Assembly (NCBI GenBank): GCA_020025515.1
Contig: JAHHRZ010000003.1
Span: forward strand, 62,001-126,000
Length of the DNA stretch: 64,000 nucleotides
From: Oscillospiraceae bacterium
GTDB lineage: Bacteria; Bacillota; Clostridia; Oscillospirales; Oscillospiraceae
Direction: 5' to 3'
Shown here: piece by piece, positions 24,712 to 33,539 of the stretch
Position numbering within the stretch: the first letter of the stretch is position 1
Layout of the letters: the number at the start of each line of letters is the position of its first letter
Notes under the pieces: model-generated
What the model saw: only the letters and a program-made list of their open reading frames with translations
Database searches by the model: none
What the model was told of the DNA's origin: nothing
Translations under genes and position numbers: made by a program

Positions 24712-26448
24712 ATGATGATTAACAAACGCCTGATTGGCGTTGTCCCACAAAGTAAAAAATACATTGCAGCCAATGTGGCACTGCAATGGGGAGCATTGCT
24801 GGCGAATATTGGAGCAATGGCTTCGGTTGCCTGTTTCTTGCAGCAGGTTTATGAACACACAGCCACCAGGCATACCGCTGTCATTACAGCGGCGATTGTG
24901 GTTGCCGCGATTTTGATTCGATTCTGCTGCACGACCTTGGCCAGCCGAATGGGATATCTGTCCTCTAAGGCCGTAAAAAGGACTCTCCGGGAAATGATCT
25001 ATGGGAAGCTGCTGCGTCTTGGCACCTCCTATAAAGAACGGGTGCAAACCAGTGAGGTTGTGCAGGTTGCTGTGGAGGGCGTTGACCAGCTGGAAACTTA
25101 TTTTGGAGCGTATCTGCCCCAATTTTTCTATGCCATGCTGGCACCCGTTACCTTATTTGCTGTGCTGGCCTTTGTAAATCTGCCCACCGCCGCAGTTCTT
25201 CTGATCTGTGTGCCGCTGATTCCTGTGTCGATTGCGGCGGTGCAGACATGGGCCAAAAAGCTTCTTGGAAAGTATTGGGGGCAGTATACCGCCCTCGGTG
25301 ACACCTTCCTGGAAAATTTACAGGGCCTCACCACGCTGAAAATTTACCAGTCCGACGGCTTCAAGCATGAGGAAATGAACAGACAGTCGGAAGAATTCCG
25401 AAAGATCACCATGAAGGTGCTGACCATGCAGCTCAATTCCATCACCATTATGGATTTGGTTGCCTATGGCGGCGCAGCTTTGGGAGCGATTTTGTCTGTG
25501 CTTCAGTTCCGGGCCGGTCATGTAGATTTGGCTGGCTGCCTTCTGATGCTCCTGCTTGCGGCAGACTTTTTCCTGCCGATGCGCCTTCTTGGCTCCTTCT
25601 TCCACATTGCCATGAACGGTATGGCAGCATCCGAGAAAATCTTTAAGCTGCTGGATCTGCCTGAGCCGGAGCAGAAGCAGGAGGCGGTTCCCAAGGATTG
25701 CACCATTGCGTGCAAGAATCTTTGCTTTGCCTATGAAAAGGAACGACAGATTCTTCACAATGTGGACATGACCTTCCGCAAGGGCAGCTTCACTGCCATT
25801 GTGGGAGAAAGCGGATGTGGAAAATCCACCATGGCTTCCATTATTATGGGAAGAAATCGGGGTTACACAGGTCAGGTGACTGTGGGAGGAATTTCACTGG
25901 AAAACCTGTCCGAATCGAGCCTGATGAAGAATTTTACTTATGTAAGCCACCAAAGCTATCTGTTTAAGGGAACCGTTCGGGACAATCTCCTGATGGCCAG
26001 CCCCAAAGCAGATGACGCAGCCCTCTGGAAGGTGCTTGAGCGGGTGAATCTGGCTGGGTTCCTGAGAGGGGAGCAGGGGCTGGATACGCCTCTCATGGAG
26101 AAGGCCTCCAACCTCTCCGGCGGTCAGTGCCAGCGTTTGGCACTGGCAAGAGCGCTGCTCCATGACAGTCCTGTGTACCTGTTCGATGAAGCCACTTCCA
26201 ACATCGATGTGGAGAGCGAAAACCACATGATGCAGGAGATTTATCGCCTGGCGAAAACCAAAACGGTCATTCTGATTTCCCACCGCCTGGCCAATGTGGT
26301 AGATGCAGATCAGATTTATGTTTTGGAGCAGGGCAGGGTCGTCCAGTCCGGTACCCATGAGGCTCTGCTTGCACAAGGCGGAAGCTACGAACAGTTGTGG
26401 AACACCCAGCAGGAGCTGGAACACTATGCGAAAGGAGCTGCCGTATGA
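24712..26448 (+). CDS. ABC exporter half-transporter, CydD/IrtA-like (subunit 1)
   Basis: Protein of 578 residues with a type IV exporter membrane domain (six helices, residues 15-310) fused to an ATPase. Motifs are Walker A GESGCGKST, Q-loop VSHQSYLF, signature LSGGQCQRLALARALL, Walker B VYLFDEATSNID and H-loop ISHR. It overlaps subunit 2 by four bases (ATGA), so they form a heterodimer. CydDC-type pairs export Cys/glutathione for cytochrome bd, but no cydAB is present. Downstream of iron-type genes, a role in siderophore, heme or thiol traffic is as likely. Start ATG 24712 (or 24715) follows AGGGGG. Confidence 0.88.
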   Translation: MMINKRLIGVVPQSKKYIAANVALQWGALLANIGAMASVACFLQQVYEHTATRHTAVITAAIVVAAILIRFCCTTLASRMGYLSSKAVKRTLREMIYGKLLRLGTSYKERVQTSEVVQVAVEGVDQLETYFGAYLPQFFYAMLAPVTLFAVLAFVNLPTAAVLLICVPLIPVSIAAVQTWAKKLLGKYWGQYTALGDTFLENLQGLTTLKIYQSDGFKHEEMNRQSEEFRKITMKVLTMQLNSITIMDLVAYGGAALGAILSVLQFRAGHVDLAGCLLMLLLAADFFLPMRLLGSFFHIAMNGMAASEKIFKLLDLPEPEQKQEAVPKDCTIACKNLCFAYEKERQILHNVDMTFRKGSFTAIVGESGCGKSTMASIIMGRNRGYTGQVTVGGISLENLSESSLMKNFTYVSHQSYLFKGTVRDNLLMASPKADDAALWKVLERVNLAGFLRGEQGLDTPLMEKASNLSGGQCQRLALARALLHDSPVYLFDEATSNIDVESENHMMQEIYRLAKTKTVILISHRLANVVDADQIYVLEQGRVVQSGTHEALLAQGGSYEQLWNTQQELEHYAKGAAV

Positions 26449-28085
26449 AACGTGGTGGATTGAAAGTAATGACCCGGCTCATTGGCCTGGTAAAGCCTCT
26501 TTCCGGATATATGGTTCTGGCTGTGCTCATGGGCCTTGTGGGGCATCTTTGCGCCGCCTTCCTGACGGTATTTGGCGGTGTTGCAGTATTGAATTTGTTG
26601 GGCTTCTCTGTGGGTCTGTCTTTGCAGGCAGTGTTCATCTGCCTGGTGGTGTTTGCTCTGATTCGGGGCGTTCTGCGCTATGCCGAGCAGGCCTGCAACC
26701 ACTTTATTGCATTTAAGCTGTTGGCCCTCATCCGGGATCGGGTGTTTGACGCACTGCGGCGTCTGACTCCGGCCAAGCTGGAAGGCAAGGATAAGGGCAA
26801 CCTCATCAATATCATTACCTCTGATATTGAACTGCTGGAGGTATTCTACGCCCACACCATTTCCCCTGCGTGCATTGCGGCGCTGTTTACCCTGGTCATG
26901 GTGCTGTTTATTGGTGCGCGTCACTGGGCTCTGGGCCTGTTGGCCCTGACGGCTTATGTGACAGTGGGCATTGTGATTCCGGTTGTCACTTCAAAGAGCA
27001 GTGGTGACAACGGAATCCGCTTTCGCAGCAACTCCGGCCGGCTGGCAAGCTTCGTACTGGACAGTCTCCGGGGCTTGCCGGAGACTCTGCAATATGGCCA
27101 GGGAAATCAGCGGATGCAGCAGATGAATGAGATGACCGACCGCCTGGCAGAGGACGAAGAGCGTATGAAGCGCATTGCAGGCCGTAATGGTGCGGTGACC
27201 AACACGGTGATTTTGTGCTTTGATATGGCGATGTTGTTCTTATCTGCCTGGCTGTGCGGTTTTGATGGGGCACTGATTGCGACTTTGGCGCTCATGAGCT
27301 CCTTTGGTCCGGTGGTGGCACTGGCAAACCTTGGCGCAACGCTTCAGAATACCTTTGCAGCGGGAAACCGGGTGCTTGACATTCTGGAGGAATCTCCGGT
27401 GGTGGAGGAGATTACCGGGCAGAAAGAGATTGCTTTTTCCGGTGCTGCTGCAAAGCATGTGGACTTCGCCTATGGTGAAACGCCGATTCTGTCGGACTTT
27501 TCTCTGGAGATTCCGGAAAACAAGATCGTTGGCATTGTAGGCAGAAGCGGCAGCGGTAAGTCTACATTCCTGAAGCTCCTGATGCGGTTCTGGCAGGTGC
27601 AGGGCGGCGAAATTACCGTTTCCGGGCGGAACGTGAATCAGATCAATACCTCCAATCTGCGTGATATGGAAAGCTTTGTTACCCAGGAAACCCATCTGTT
27701 CCATGATTCCATCCGCAACAATCTGCGCATTGCCAAGCTGGACGCCACAGAAGAGGAAATTGTGGAAGCCTGTAAGAAGGCCTCTGTACATGAATTTATT
27801 CTGAGCTTGCCACAGGGCTATGATACCCCTGTGGGAGAACTGGGAGACACTCTTTCCGGAGGTGAACGGCAGCGCCTGGGTCTGGCCAGGGCGTTCCTTC
27901 ACGATGCGCCGTTTATGCTGCTGGATGAACCTACCAGCAATTTGGACAGCCTGAATGAGGCCGTGATCTTAAAATCGCTTCATCAGGAGCGCAGCGGAAA
28001 GACCGTGGTTCTGGTGTCCCATCGGAAATCTACCATGGGAATTGCAGATGTGGTGTATTCCGCAGAACAGGGGAGAATGAGCTGA
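26445..28085 (+). CDS. ABC exporter half-transporter, CydC-like (subunit 2)
   Basis: Protein of 546 residues: six-helix membrane domain, then an ATPase with Walker A GRSGSGKST, Q-loop VTQETHLFHD, signature LSGGERQRLGLARAFL, Walker B FMLLDEPTSNLD and H-loop VSHR. Both subunits have a Glu after Walker B, so no obvious degenerate site is visible. The start is at 26445, overlapping the first subunit, although an in-frame start exists at 26397. The stop overlaps the next gene, so translation runs on to ygbA- and ybaN-like genes. The substrate is unknown. Confidence 0.88.
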   Translation: MKRGGLKVMTRLIGLVKPLSGYMVLAVLMGLVGHLCAAFLTVFGGVAVLNLLGFSVGLSLQAVFICLVVFALIRGVLRYAEQACNHFIAFKLLALIRDRVFDALRRLTPAKLEGKDKGNLINIITSDIELLEVFYAHTISPACIAALFTLVMVLFIGARHWALGLLALTAYVTVGIVIPVVTSKSSGDNGIRFRSNSGRLASFVLDSLRGLPETLQYGQGNQRMQQMNEMTDRLAEDEERMKRIAGRNGAVTNTVILCFDMAMLFLSAWLCGFDGALIATLALMSSFGPVVALANLGATLQNTFAAGNRVLDILEESPVVEEITGQKEIAFSGAAAKHVDFAYGETPILSDFSLEIPENKIVGIVGRSGSGKSTFLKLLMRFWQVQGGEITVSGRNVNQINTSNLRDMESFVTQETHLFHDSIRNNLRIAKLDATEEEIVEACKKASVHEFILSLPQGYDTPVGELGDTLSGGERQRLGLARAFLHDAPFMLLDEPTSNLDSLNEAVILKSLHQERSGKTVVLVSHRKSTMGIADVVYSAEQGRMS

Positions 28086-28426
28086 TGGATGTGCAGAGCA
28101 AACGACAGCGGGAAAAAGAAACCGTATCGCTGATGATCTGTCTGTACTGCCGCAAAAAACATGGGGGTAAGGAACTTTGCCCCCAATGCAGAGAACTGGA
28201 TGCCTATGCAAGGGCACGCAGTGACAAATGTCCTTTTATGGAGACAAAGACCTTTTGTTCCAACTGCAAGGTGCATTGTTACAAGCCTGAAATGCGTGTA
28301 AAAATTCGAGAGGTTATGGTATTTTCAGGGCCTCGTATGATTTTTTATCATCCGATTATGGCAATCCGACATGTAATAGAATCAAAAAAAGAGCGTAGAC
28401 GAATGGAGAAAAATCATGAAACTTAA
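28085..28426 (+). CDS. YgbA-like protein (nitrous oxide-stimulated promoter family)
   Basis: Protein of 113 residues with the family Cys pattern: MICLYCRKKHGGKELCPQCREL, then RSDKCPFMETKTFCSNCKVHCYKPEMR and the helical ending VMVFSGPRMIFYHPIMAIRHVIESKKERRR. E. coli YgbA is induced by nitric oxide and helps recovery from Fe-S damage. The Cys residues probably bind a metal or cluster. The start ATG overlaps the stop of the ABC gene by one base, so it is part of that operon. In this setting it supports a link with iron or nitrosative stress. Confidence 0.85.
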   Translation: MDVQSKRQREKETVSLMICLYCRKKHGGKELCPQCRELDAYARARSDKCPFMETKTFCSNCKVHCYKPEMRVKIREVMVFSGPRMIFYHPIMAIRHVIESKKERRRMEKNHET

Positions 28427-28811
28427 AAAAGCCATGTATATTGCGTTGGGATGTGTAGGAGTGGGCCTTGGTGCAGTGGGTGCGGTGGTTCCCATGCTGC
28501 CGTCATTTCCGTTTTTAATGCTGGCGGCTTTCTGCTTTGCAAGAAGCTCAGAGAAGCTGAATCATTGGTTTATCAATACGAATCTTTATAAGAAGAATTT
28601 GGAAAGCTATGTGGCGGGAAAAGGTATGACAAAGAGAACAAAGATTCGGATTCTGACTACCGTGTCGCTGCTGATGCTGATTGGATTTTTGATGATGAGC
28701 AAGGTGCCTGTGGGACGTATCATCCTGGCATGTGTATGGGCCCTGCATGTGATTTATTTCGTTTTCGGGGTGAAAACCATTCCGGAAGAGGAAGTTATGT
28801 GCGAAGCATAA
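28416..28811 (+). CDS. YbaN family (DUF454) membrane protein
   Basis: Protein of 131 residues with two to four hydrophobic segments and the DUF454 signature ALGCVGVGLGAVGAVVPMLPSFPFLMLAAFCFARSSEKLNHW. It is an inner membrane protein of unknown function, often next to heme or iron genes. The start overlaps the ygbA-like gene by 11 bases. It closes the ABC-ygbA-ybaN operon and faces the convergent grd operon. Confidence 0.85.
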   Translation: MKLKKAMYIALGCVGVGLGAVGAVVPMLPSFPFLMLAAFCFARSSEKLNHWFINTNLYKKNLESYVAGKGMTKRTKIRILTTVSLLMLIGFLMMSKVPVGRIILACVWALHVIYFVFGVKTIPEEEVMCEA

Positions 28812-28822
28812 TGGCTGCATAA

Positions 28823-28865
28823 AAAATCGGCCCCAGAGGAAGGTTTGCGTCCTTCTTCTGGGGCC
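28823..28865 (-). terminator. Hairpin between convergent ybaN and grdB genes
   Basis: GGCCCCAGAGGAAGG pairs with CCTTCTTCTGGGGCC; on the minus strand it is followed by a T-run, so it mainly ends the grd transcript. It can also act for the plus strand with a weaker T-run. Confidence 0.75.
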
Positions 28866-28888
28866 ATGAATTATTTTAGAAGAGGAAA

Positions 28889-28919
28889 AGCGGTAAGGCG
28901 TATGCACACCTTACCGCTT
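28889..28919. terminator. Second hairpin downstream of grdB
   Basis: AAGCGGTAAGG pairs perfectly with CCTTACCGCTT; on the minus strand it is followed by CTTTTCCTCTT. With the hairpin at 28823-28865 it forms a double stop for the grd operon. Confidence 0.6.
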
Positions 28920-28972
28920 ACATTCCGTTATACAGACCGCTGAAGATTCAGGACGGCCTATCGTTAGATGGA

Positions 28973-30277
28973 TTAGACCTCAAAAATGGTCTGATCCTCC
29001 ACCTCAGTGGTCAGGGCCTCCAGGGCACGGCTAACCAGCTTCCGGCGGATGTTCTTCTCTTCCTCCAGGGTCAGAGCGGGGTTGCCCAGGGGGTGAGGAA
29101 TGGCGATGGTGGGAACAATTCTGTTTGCACCAACCGTCATAGAAATGGGAGTAACGGTACACATGTGAACCACAGGGATACCGGCTCTCTCGATTTCCTT
29201 AACCATCGTTGCGCCGCAACGAGTGCAGGTACCTCACGTCGAGGTCATGATAACGGCATGAACACCGGCGTTGCGCAGCTTCTGAGCGTACTCGGCTGCA
29301 AACTTCTTGGCGTTGGCAACGGAAGTACCGTTACCGACGGTGGAATAGTAGTAATCGTGGAGCTTGCCGATCTTGCCTTCCTTCTCGAACTCACGCAGGA
29401 TGTCAACAGGCAGAACGCGGTCGGCGTCAGCATTGGCGTAGACCGGATCGTAGCCGCCGTGGGCGGTTTCGTAGGTCTCAGCAGTCAGATCATCCACACC
29501 TGCGATGCAGTACTCACCGTAGTGAGAAGCGGAAGAGGACTCGATGTGATCGGGGTTGCCCTTGGGGACAATACCGCCGGAGGTGCACAGGGCAATGGTA
29601 GCCTTGGACAGATCCTTAATGGCCTTGTTGGGGGCAACACGGTCGAAAGAGGGCATGGGATACTCGGTGGTGAAGGGCTGACCATTCAGCTTCTTAACCA
29701 GCATATCCACGGCACGCTTTGCGCCGCGCTCCTTCTCGAAGAAGTTGACACGGATGCCGTTGGGCATGTAGCCTTCCTCAACACAGGCGCCCAGCTTTTC
29801 ACCCTTCAGAATCTTCAGGGCCAGAGCAGCCATGGTGGGAGCAGCCTTACGCATACCGGCAGCGCTGTTGGTGGTGGCAACCATCAGAACCTTGTTCTTG
29901 AGGTCGGCACCGGGGTTCTCCTCGTACATACCGGTCAGCACACGGATGCCCAGCTTCTCCTGGACAGCGTTGCAGATGGTAGCACAGGCGTAGCCGTAAC
30001 GACCGGCGTTGAAAGCAGGGCCGGCGATGAACAGGTCGGGCTTTTCTGCCTCAACCCAAGACAGGATCTGCTCGGTAGCTTCCTTTTCATGTTCAGCAAA
30101 GTAGGAGTCGCCGCAGACAATGGTCTTGACGATCTCGACCTCGCCCTTCCATGCGGTGTTCAGAGCCATGCCGGGGCCGACAAAACCGTCCCGCAGCTCA
30201 GGAGCCACATGGGCCATTTCCTCGCCGCCAATCTGAGCGAAGAACTGGTTGATATAGTGAACAACACGATAACTCAT
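28973..30277 (-). CDS. grdB: Glycine reductase component B, selenoprotein subunit (UGA read as Sec)
   Basis: Selenoprotein of about 434 residues. The frame from ATG 30277 meets TGA at 29236-29234 and continues in the same frame to a stop at 28973. The context is TSTUGTCTRCGATMVKEIERAG, the known active site of GrdB-type subunits, where Sec attacks the Schiff base of glycine (or sarcosine/betaine) and forms carboxymethyl-selenoether. A hairpin (TCGTTGC, loop, GCAACGA) lies 11 bases after the UGA and fits a bacterial SECIS. The N-terminus MSYRVVHYINQFFAQIGGEE is typical. It follows grdE by 26 bases. Annotation as two genes would be wrong. The glycine riboswitch upstream favours glycine as substrate. 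Confidence 0.95.
29206..29222 (-). promoter_or_regulatory. Predicted bacterial SECIS hairpin in grdB
   Basis: A perfect 7-bp stem TCGTTGC / GCAACGA with a GGC loop on the coding strand, 11 bases downstream of the in-frame UGA. Its place and guanine-containing loop suit SelB recognition. The element lies within codons 352-358. Confidence 0.7.
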
Positions 30278-30303
30278 TTTGTGATATCCTCCTTCCTGGC
30301 AAA

Positions 30304-31611
30304 TTAGCGGGCGCTCATGCAGTTGAAGCCCATCTCGTTGGTGGCACCGGTGATGATCTGGATTTCTGCCTCGATGGAGCCGTCCTCACGCAGAGAACCG
30401 GCGTGACCGCCGGCGATCACATCGACATAGTCCAGCATACCGATGACCTTATCCATCTTGGGCAGCACGATCACTTCGTTGGCGTTACCGCCGGTGACCA
30501 CTGCATCAGCCAGAGGATCGGCATCAGCCAGAGACTGAGACTTGCCATCCTGACCGGCGTATTCGTCGGTGATGATGGTGGTCTTGACGCCCTGCTGCTC
30601 GATCTTCTTGGTGTTCATGATCAGGTCGGTGTCGGGGTTGCCGAAGCCTTCCTGAGACACGATGGCGCCGTCCAGATCCAGCAGACGGCACAGCTTTGCA
30701 GTCCAGTCGGAAGAGCGCTGCTTATCAGCCAGGTAGACATTTTCATTGGTGATGATGTTGCAGACATAGTTCAGGGTCTTGCCATGAGCAGCGAACAGCT
30801 CAGCCACCACGGGATTGTTCTGATGGTGGTAAGTGGTGTTCTTGTCACAGGCGGAAACACAGTTACCGCTGAGGATTGCGCCGTCCATGGTCTCGGTGGG
30901 GTTGATGATGGTGGTCAGGGAGCGCTTTGCATCTACGCCGTAGACATAGGTGTCATGCAGCAGGCCCTGGCTCTGGAGCATATGAACATATGCAACCCGG
31001 GGCAGGTTGGGGTACTTTTCCAGACCCTCACGGATGCCCAGAGTTTCGAACTCGGCGGTCTCGTCGGGAGCGACGGCACGGCCCAGCTCACCGATGAAGG
31101 TGGCGGCGCGCAGACCGGCGATACGAACGGCATGCTCGTACTCATGCTTGTGGTTTTCATAGCCCTCCTTGGGCTCGGCTACAACAACAAAGTTGTTCAG
31201 CTTGCTGAAAGGGGTGTAAGCAGCGCCGGGGCCGGTCATATCGATGATGCCTTCCTGGAAGCCCACGATCTTACCGGCGGTGACAACAGCCATGCCCCGC
31301 AGGACATGGGTCTTGCCGGAGCCAACGGTATCTACCTTGGAGATGACACCGGGGAACACGCCGCCGGGGCCTTCTACCTTCACGCGAGGCTCGATGACGT
31401 CCTTAACGGGGGTGATGCGGACGTTCTCGCCCGGCTTGGCGATGTCAAACTTAAAAGATTTGACCCAATCCTTCACATCGTCGTCTTCATACATGAAGGC
31501 CTTTACGGCGTCAGGATCGACATAGAGCGTGCCGTTTTCTACCTTGCATTCCTTTGAAAATTGAATGTCGTTAATCTGGATATAACCCAGTTCCAATTTC
31601 AAAGAGAACAC
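30304..31611 (-). CDS. grdE: Glycine reductase component B proprotein (pyruvoyl type)
   Basis: Proprotein of 435 residues. The signature SGNCVSACDKNTTYHHQNNPVV surrounds the Asn-Cys near residues 250-251, where GrdE-type precursors are cleaved so that the new N-terminus becomes a pyruvoyl (carbonyl) group that binds the amino group of the substrate. The two fragments join the selenoprotein subunit in component B. Start MFSLKLELGYIQINDIQF fits GrdE/GrdG/GrdI, and AAGGAGGTG precedes the ATG. The gene lies between grdX and grdB in one operon. Sequence alone cannot separate glycine from sarcosine or betaine use, but the riboswitch points to glycine. Confidence 0.93.
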   Translation of the reverse strand: MFSLKLELGYIQINDIQFSKECKVENGTLYVDPDAVKAFMYEDDDVKDWVKSFKFDIAKPGENVRITPVKDVIEPRVKVEGPGGVFPGVISKVDTVGSGKTHVLRGMAVVTAGKIVGFQEGIIDMTGPGAAYTPFSKLNNFVVVAEPKEGYENHKHEYEHAVRIAGLRAATFIGELGRAVAPDETAEFETLGIREGLEKYPNLPRVAYVHMLQSQGLLHDTYVYGVDAKRSLTTIINPTETMDGAILSGNCVSACDKNTTYHHQNNPVVAELFAAHGKTLNYVCNIITNENVYLADKQRSSDWTAKLCRLLDLDGAIVSQEGFGNPDTDLIMNTKKIEQQGVKTTIITDEYAGQDGKSQSLADADPLADAVVTGGNANEVIVLPKMDKVIGMLDYVDVIAGGHAGSLREDGSIEAEIQIITGATNEMGFNCMSAR

Positions 31612-31617
31612 CTCCTT

Positions 31618-32028
31618 TTAGATTTTTCTATTACTAAGACCTGCCACGGCGTCCACATCCAGGGCACCGCACAGCAGGGTATAGTCAATGAGTTGGAAGT
31701 CTTTATACACCTGCGGGGTGAAGACCCGGCTGCAGGGTACAAACTTGTCATAGGTCTGGATGCTGTTGGAGATTATCTCCGCTTCACTTAGATCCATTGC
31801 CTTGGGCTCACGAGAGACTACGATAGATTTATAAGGGGTTTCGTTGGGCTTTACGCTGCCGGACAGGGGGTGGGTGTACATACGGTGACCGCTGTAGACC
31901 AGATCCCGCACCTTGACCAGAACCTCCCGATAGGAGATTTCTTCATAATCCAACGCATAATCCTTCGGCAGACATTCCACCACCAGAGGATTATTCGTAA
32001 CAATCAGATAATGTTTTTTGCTTTCCAT
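31618..32028 (-). CDS. grdX: GrdX family protein
   Basis: Protein of 136 residues, first gene of the grd operon. It begins MESKKHYLIVTNNPLV after GGGAGGAC and has the GrdX features YSGHRMYTHPLSGSVKPNETPYKSIVV and a long alpha/beta C-terminal part. GrdX accompanies nearly all glycine reductase loci; its task is not known, and it has no catalytic motif. The in-frame extension to 32265 would run through the riboswitch and is rejected. Confidence 0.9.
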   Translation of the reverse strand: MESKKHYLIVTNNPLVVECLPKDYALDYEEISYREVLVKVRDLVYSGHRMYTHPLSGSVKPNETPYKSIVVSREPKAMDLSEAEIISNSIQTYDKFVPCSRVFTPQVYKDFQLIDYTLLCGALDVDAVAGLSNRKI

Positions 32029-32060
32029 GGGTCCTCCCTTGCCGGATGAAAAAAGAAAAA

Positions 32061-32099
32061 ACAGAACGAACACGCGAAAAAATGCGCCGTTCGCTCTGT
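32061..32099 (-). terminator. Terminator of the glycine riboswitch expression platform
   Basis: ACAGAGCGAAC pairs with GTTCGTTCTGT on the minus strand, followed by TTTTTTC. It directly follows the second aptamer and would be prevented when glycine is bound. Confidence 0.8.
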
Positions 32100-32262
32100 T
32101 CTGTAACCTGAGAGATTCCCTCAAAAGAGGTTGCTCCGTCGGCGCTGTCGCTTTCCAGAGTTTTGTCCGCTTTCGGTCCCAGTGCCTGAGATCTTCACTC
32201 GCAGCCGGCATTGCTCCGAGCTTATTCCTTCGGCCCCGCCGAAGCGGATCTCCCGAAAGCAT
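32100..32262 (-). promoter_or_regulatory. Tandem glycine riboswitch before grdX
   Basis: On the minus strand two aptamers follow each other. The first shows CGGGAGA, GCCGAAGGAATAAG and ATCTCAGGCACTGGGACCG; the second shows CTCTGGAAAGCG, CGACGGAGCAACC and AATCTCTCAGG. These are the conserved blocks of the glycine riboswitch, which turns on glycine cleavage or reductase genes when glycine is abundant. The aptamers lie directly upstream of a terminator and grdX-grdE-grdB. Confidence 0.93.
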
Positions 32263-32264
32263 CA

Positions 32265-32758
32265 TCCAAACAATATTCCTGCGTGATGTACGCAGTACTT
32301 TGTGGATATTTTAACAAATTTGCTCCGAAATTGCAAGAAGAATTTTGGCAGATTTTCAAAAATCGCGCCGCTTACATTGCTTCACTAAATAGTGGAAAAA
32401 CTTTTCGGCTTCTATTCTATGGGAAAGAGCAACAGGCGCAGGATTATTTTTTAATGAAATCTGGAAAAACAAAAATGAAAAAACAGAGAAACCAAAAGCG
32501 TGAAACGGAGAAAACTGCTGTAGGCCATGCGCTCTGCAAACCGGCAGCAGAGCCAGACAGACGAAAGAGGCATAGGAAGAGGGTTATGTGATTTTGGGTG
32601 TCTCTCTACCGAGGACAAAAAGAAGGTTGGGTGTAGACCGTTGGAGGCAAGAGCGACCCCCAGCCCCGGCTTTTCTGGCAGATAGAGGGGGCTGAAACTG
32701 CCCCTTCCATTTCCTGGCGCGCTGTCGTAAAATGAGAATAGAGAAAAAATCGGGCAGG
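32265..32758. other. Gene-free region between the grd and sigI operons
   Basis: About 490 bases with no convincing gene on either strand. It should hold the minus-strand promoter of the grd operon next to 32270-32330. A 126-residue plus-strand frame at 32211-32591 is antisense to the riboswitch and has no family features. Confidence 0.6.
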
Positions 32759-32797
32759 CCCCGGTTTCGTCAAATAAAAAGCGTATTCTATGGATAG
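32759..32797 (+). promoter_or_regulatory. SigI-type promoter of the sigI-rsgI operon
   Basis: CCCCGGTTT (32759-32767), 14 bases, then CGTATTCTATGGATAG (32782-32797). The same motif occurs at 34399-34436 and 34489-34527. C-rich -35 and CGTA/CGAA -10 elements are known for SigI factors, so the operon probably activates itself. Confidence 0.7.
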
Positions 32798-32813
32798 GGA
32801 AGGATGTGAAGCT

Positions 32814-33539
32814 GTGAAGCAGGAATACGAAATTGTGAAAATGGTGGCACTGGCGCAGAAAGACCTACAGAAAGAAGACGAGCTGATTCGCACCTATCTT
32901 CCCTTTATCCGTTCAGAGGCTTCTAAATTCCTTTCCAGACTGTGTCTGGAGCAGGACGATGAATACAGTATAGCGATGATAGCCTTCCATGAAGCGATAC
33001 AGGGATATGAAAAAGAGCGCGGTGCTTTTTTGAGCTATGCGGCGATGTTGATTCGCAGCCGTCTCATCGATTACCAGCGCAGAGAGTCCAGATTCAGAGG
33101 CACGCTGTCGCTGGAAGCGGAGACGGATGACAATGGACATACCATTGTGGATATGCTGGCAGATGAGCGGGACTATTTTGAAGAATCTGCCAATCTGGAG
33201 GCCACAAAGCAGGAAATTGCGGAGCTGTCCCAAGTGATGCAGTCCTTTGGCGTCAGCTTTTCTGATGTGGCAGACCATGCGCCCAAGCAGGACAGAACAC
33301 TGGAGGTCTGCACCAGGGTGGTCCGGTATGCTTCGGAACACAAAGAGATTTTAGAGGAACTGCTGAGAACAAAGAAACTTCCCATGACTCGTCTGGTGCG
33401 GGGGTCCGGTGCACAGAGAAAGACCCTGGAACGGCACAGGAAGTATCTTTTGGCCATGCTTTTGATTCAGACCAACGGGTACGAAATCATACGAGGGCAT
33501 TTGCGGCATGTTCTGAAGAAGGGGGAACGTCCTGTATGA
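32814..33539 (+). CDS. sigI: RNA polymerase sigma factor SigI
   Basis: Alternative sigma factor of 241 residues. Region 2 has DELIRTYLPFIRSEASKF, EYSIAMIAFHEAIQGYEKERGAFLSYAAMLIRSRLIDYQRRESR, which is the SigI pattern; the C-terminal part has the SigI-specific domain with RTKKLPMTRLVRGSGAQRKTLERHRKYLLAMLLIQTNGYEIIRGHLRHV as its HTH. GTG 32814 is chosen because AGGGAAGGA lies 9 bases before it; the ATG at 32790 lies inside the promoter -10 element. It overlaps the anti-sigma gene by four bases. Relatives respond to heat or, in Clostridium thermocellum, to polysaccharides. Confidence 0.92.
   Translation: MKQEYEIVKMVALAQKDLQKEDELIRTYLPFIRSEASKFLSRLCLEQDDEYSIAMIAFHEAIQGYEKERGAFLSYAAMLIRSRLIDYQRRESRFRGTLSLEAETDDNGHTIVDMLADERDYFEESANLEATKQEIAELSQVMQSFGVSFSDVADHAPKQDRTLEVCTRVVRYASEHKEILEELLRTKKLPMTRLVRGSGAQRKTLERHRKYLLAMLLIQTNGYEIIRGHLRHVLKKGERPV

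Noticed and set aside
29207..29236. Nonsense mutation or frameshift splitting grdB
   Set aside because: The frame resumes without shift, the residue context is the conserved Sec site and a hairpin follows, so UGA is read as selenocysteine.
29093..31557. Long plus-strand frames opposite grdB and grdE
   Set aside because: Antisense shadows of GC-rich codons; the opposite strand encodes well-known families with a riboswitch.
32391..32440. Fourth SigI-type promoter (CTATTCTATGGGAAAG)
   Set aside because: Only the -10-like part resembles the motif; the CCCCGGTTT block at the right distance is missing.
32211..32591. 126-codon plus-strand frame near the glycine riboswitch
   Set aside because: It is antisense to the riboswitch, has odd composition and no family match that I can see.
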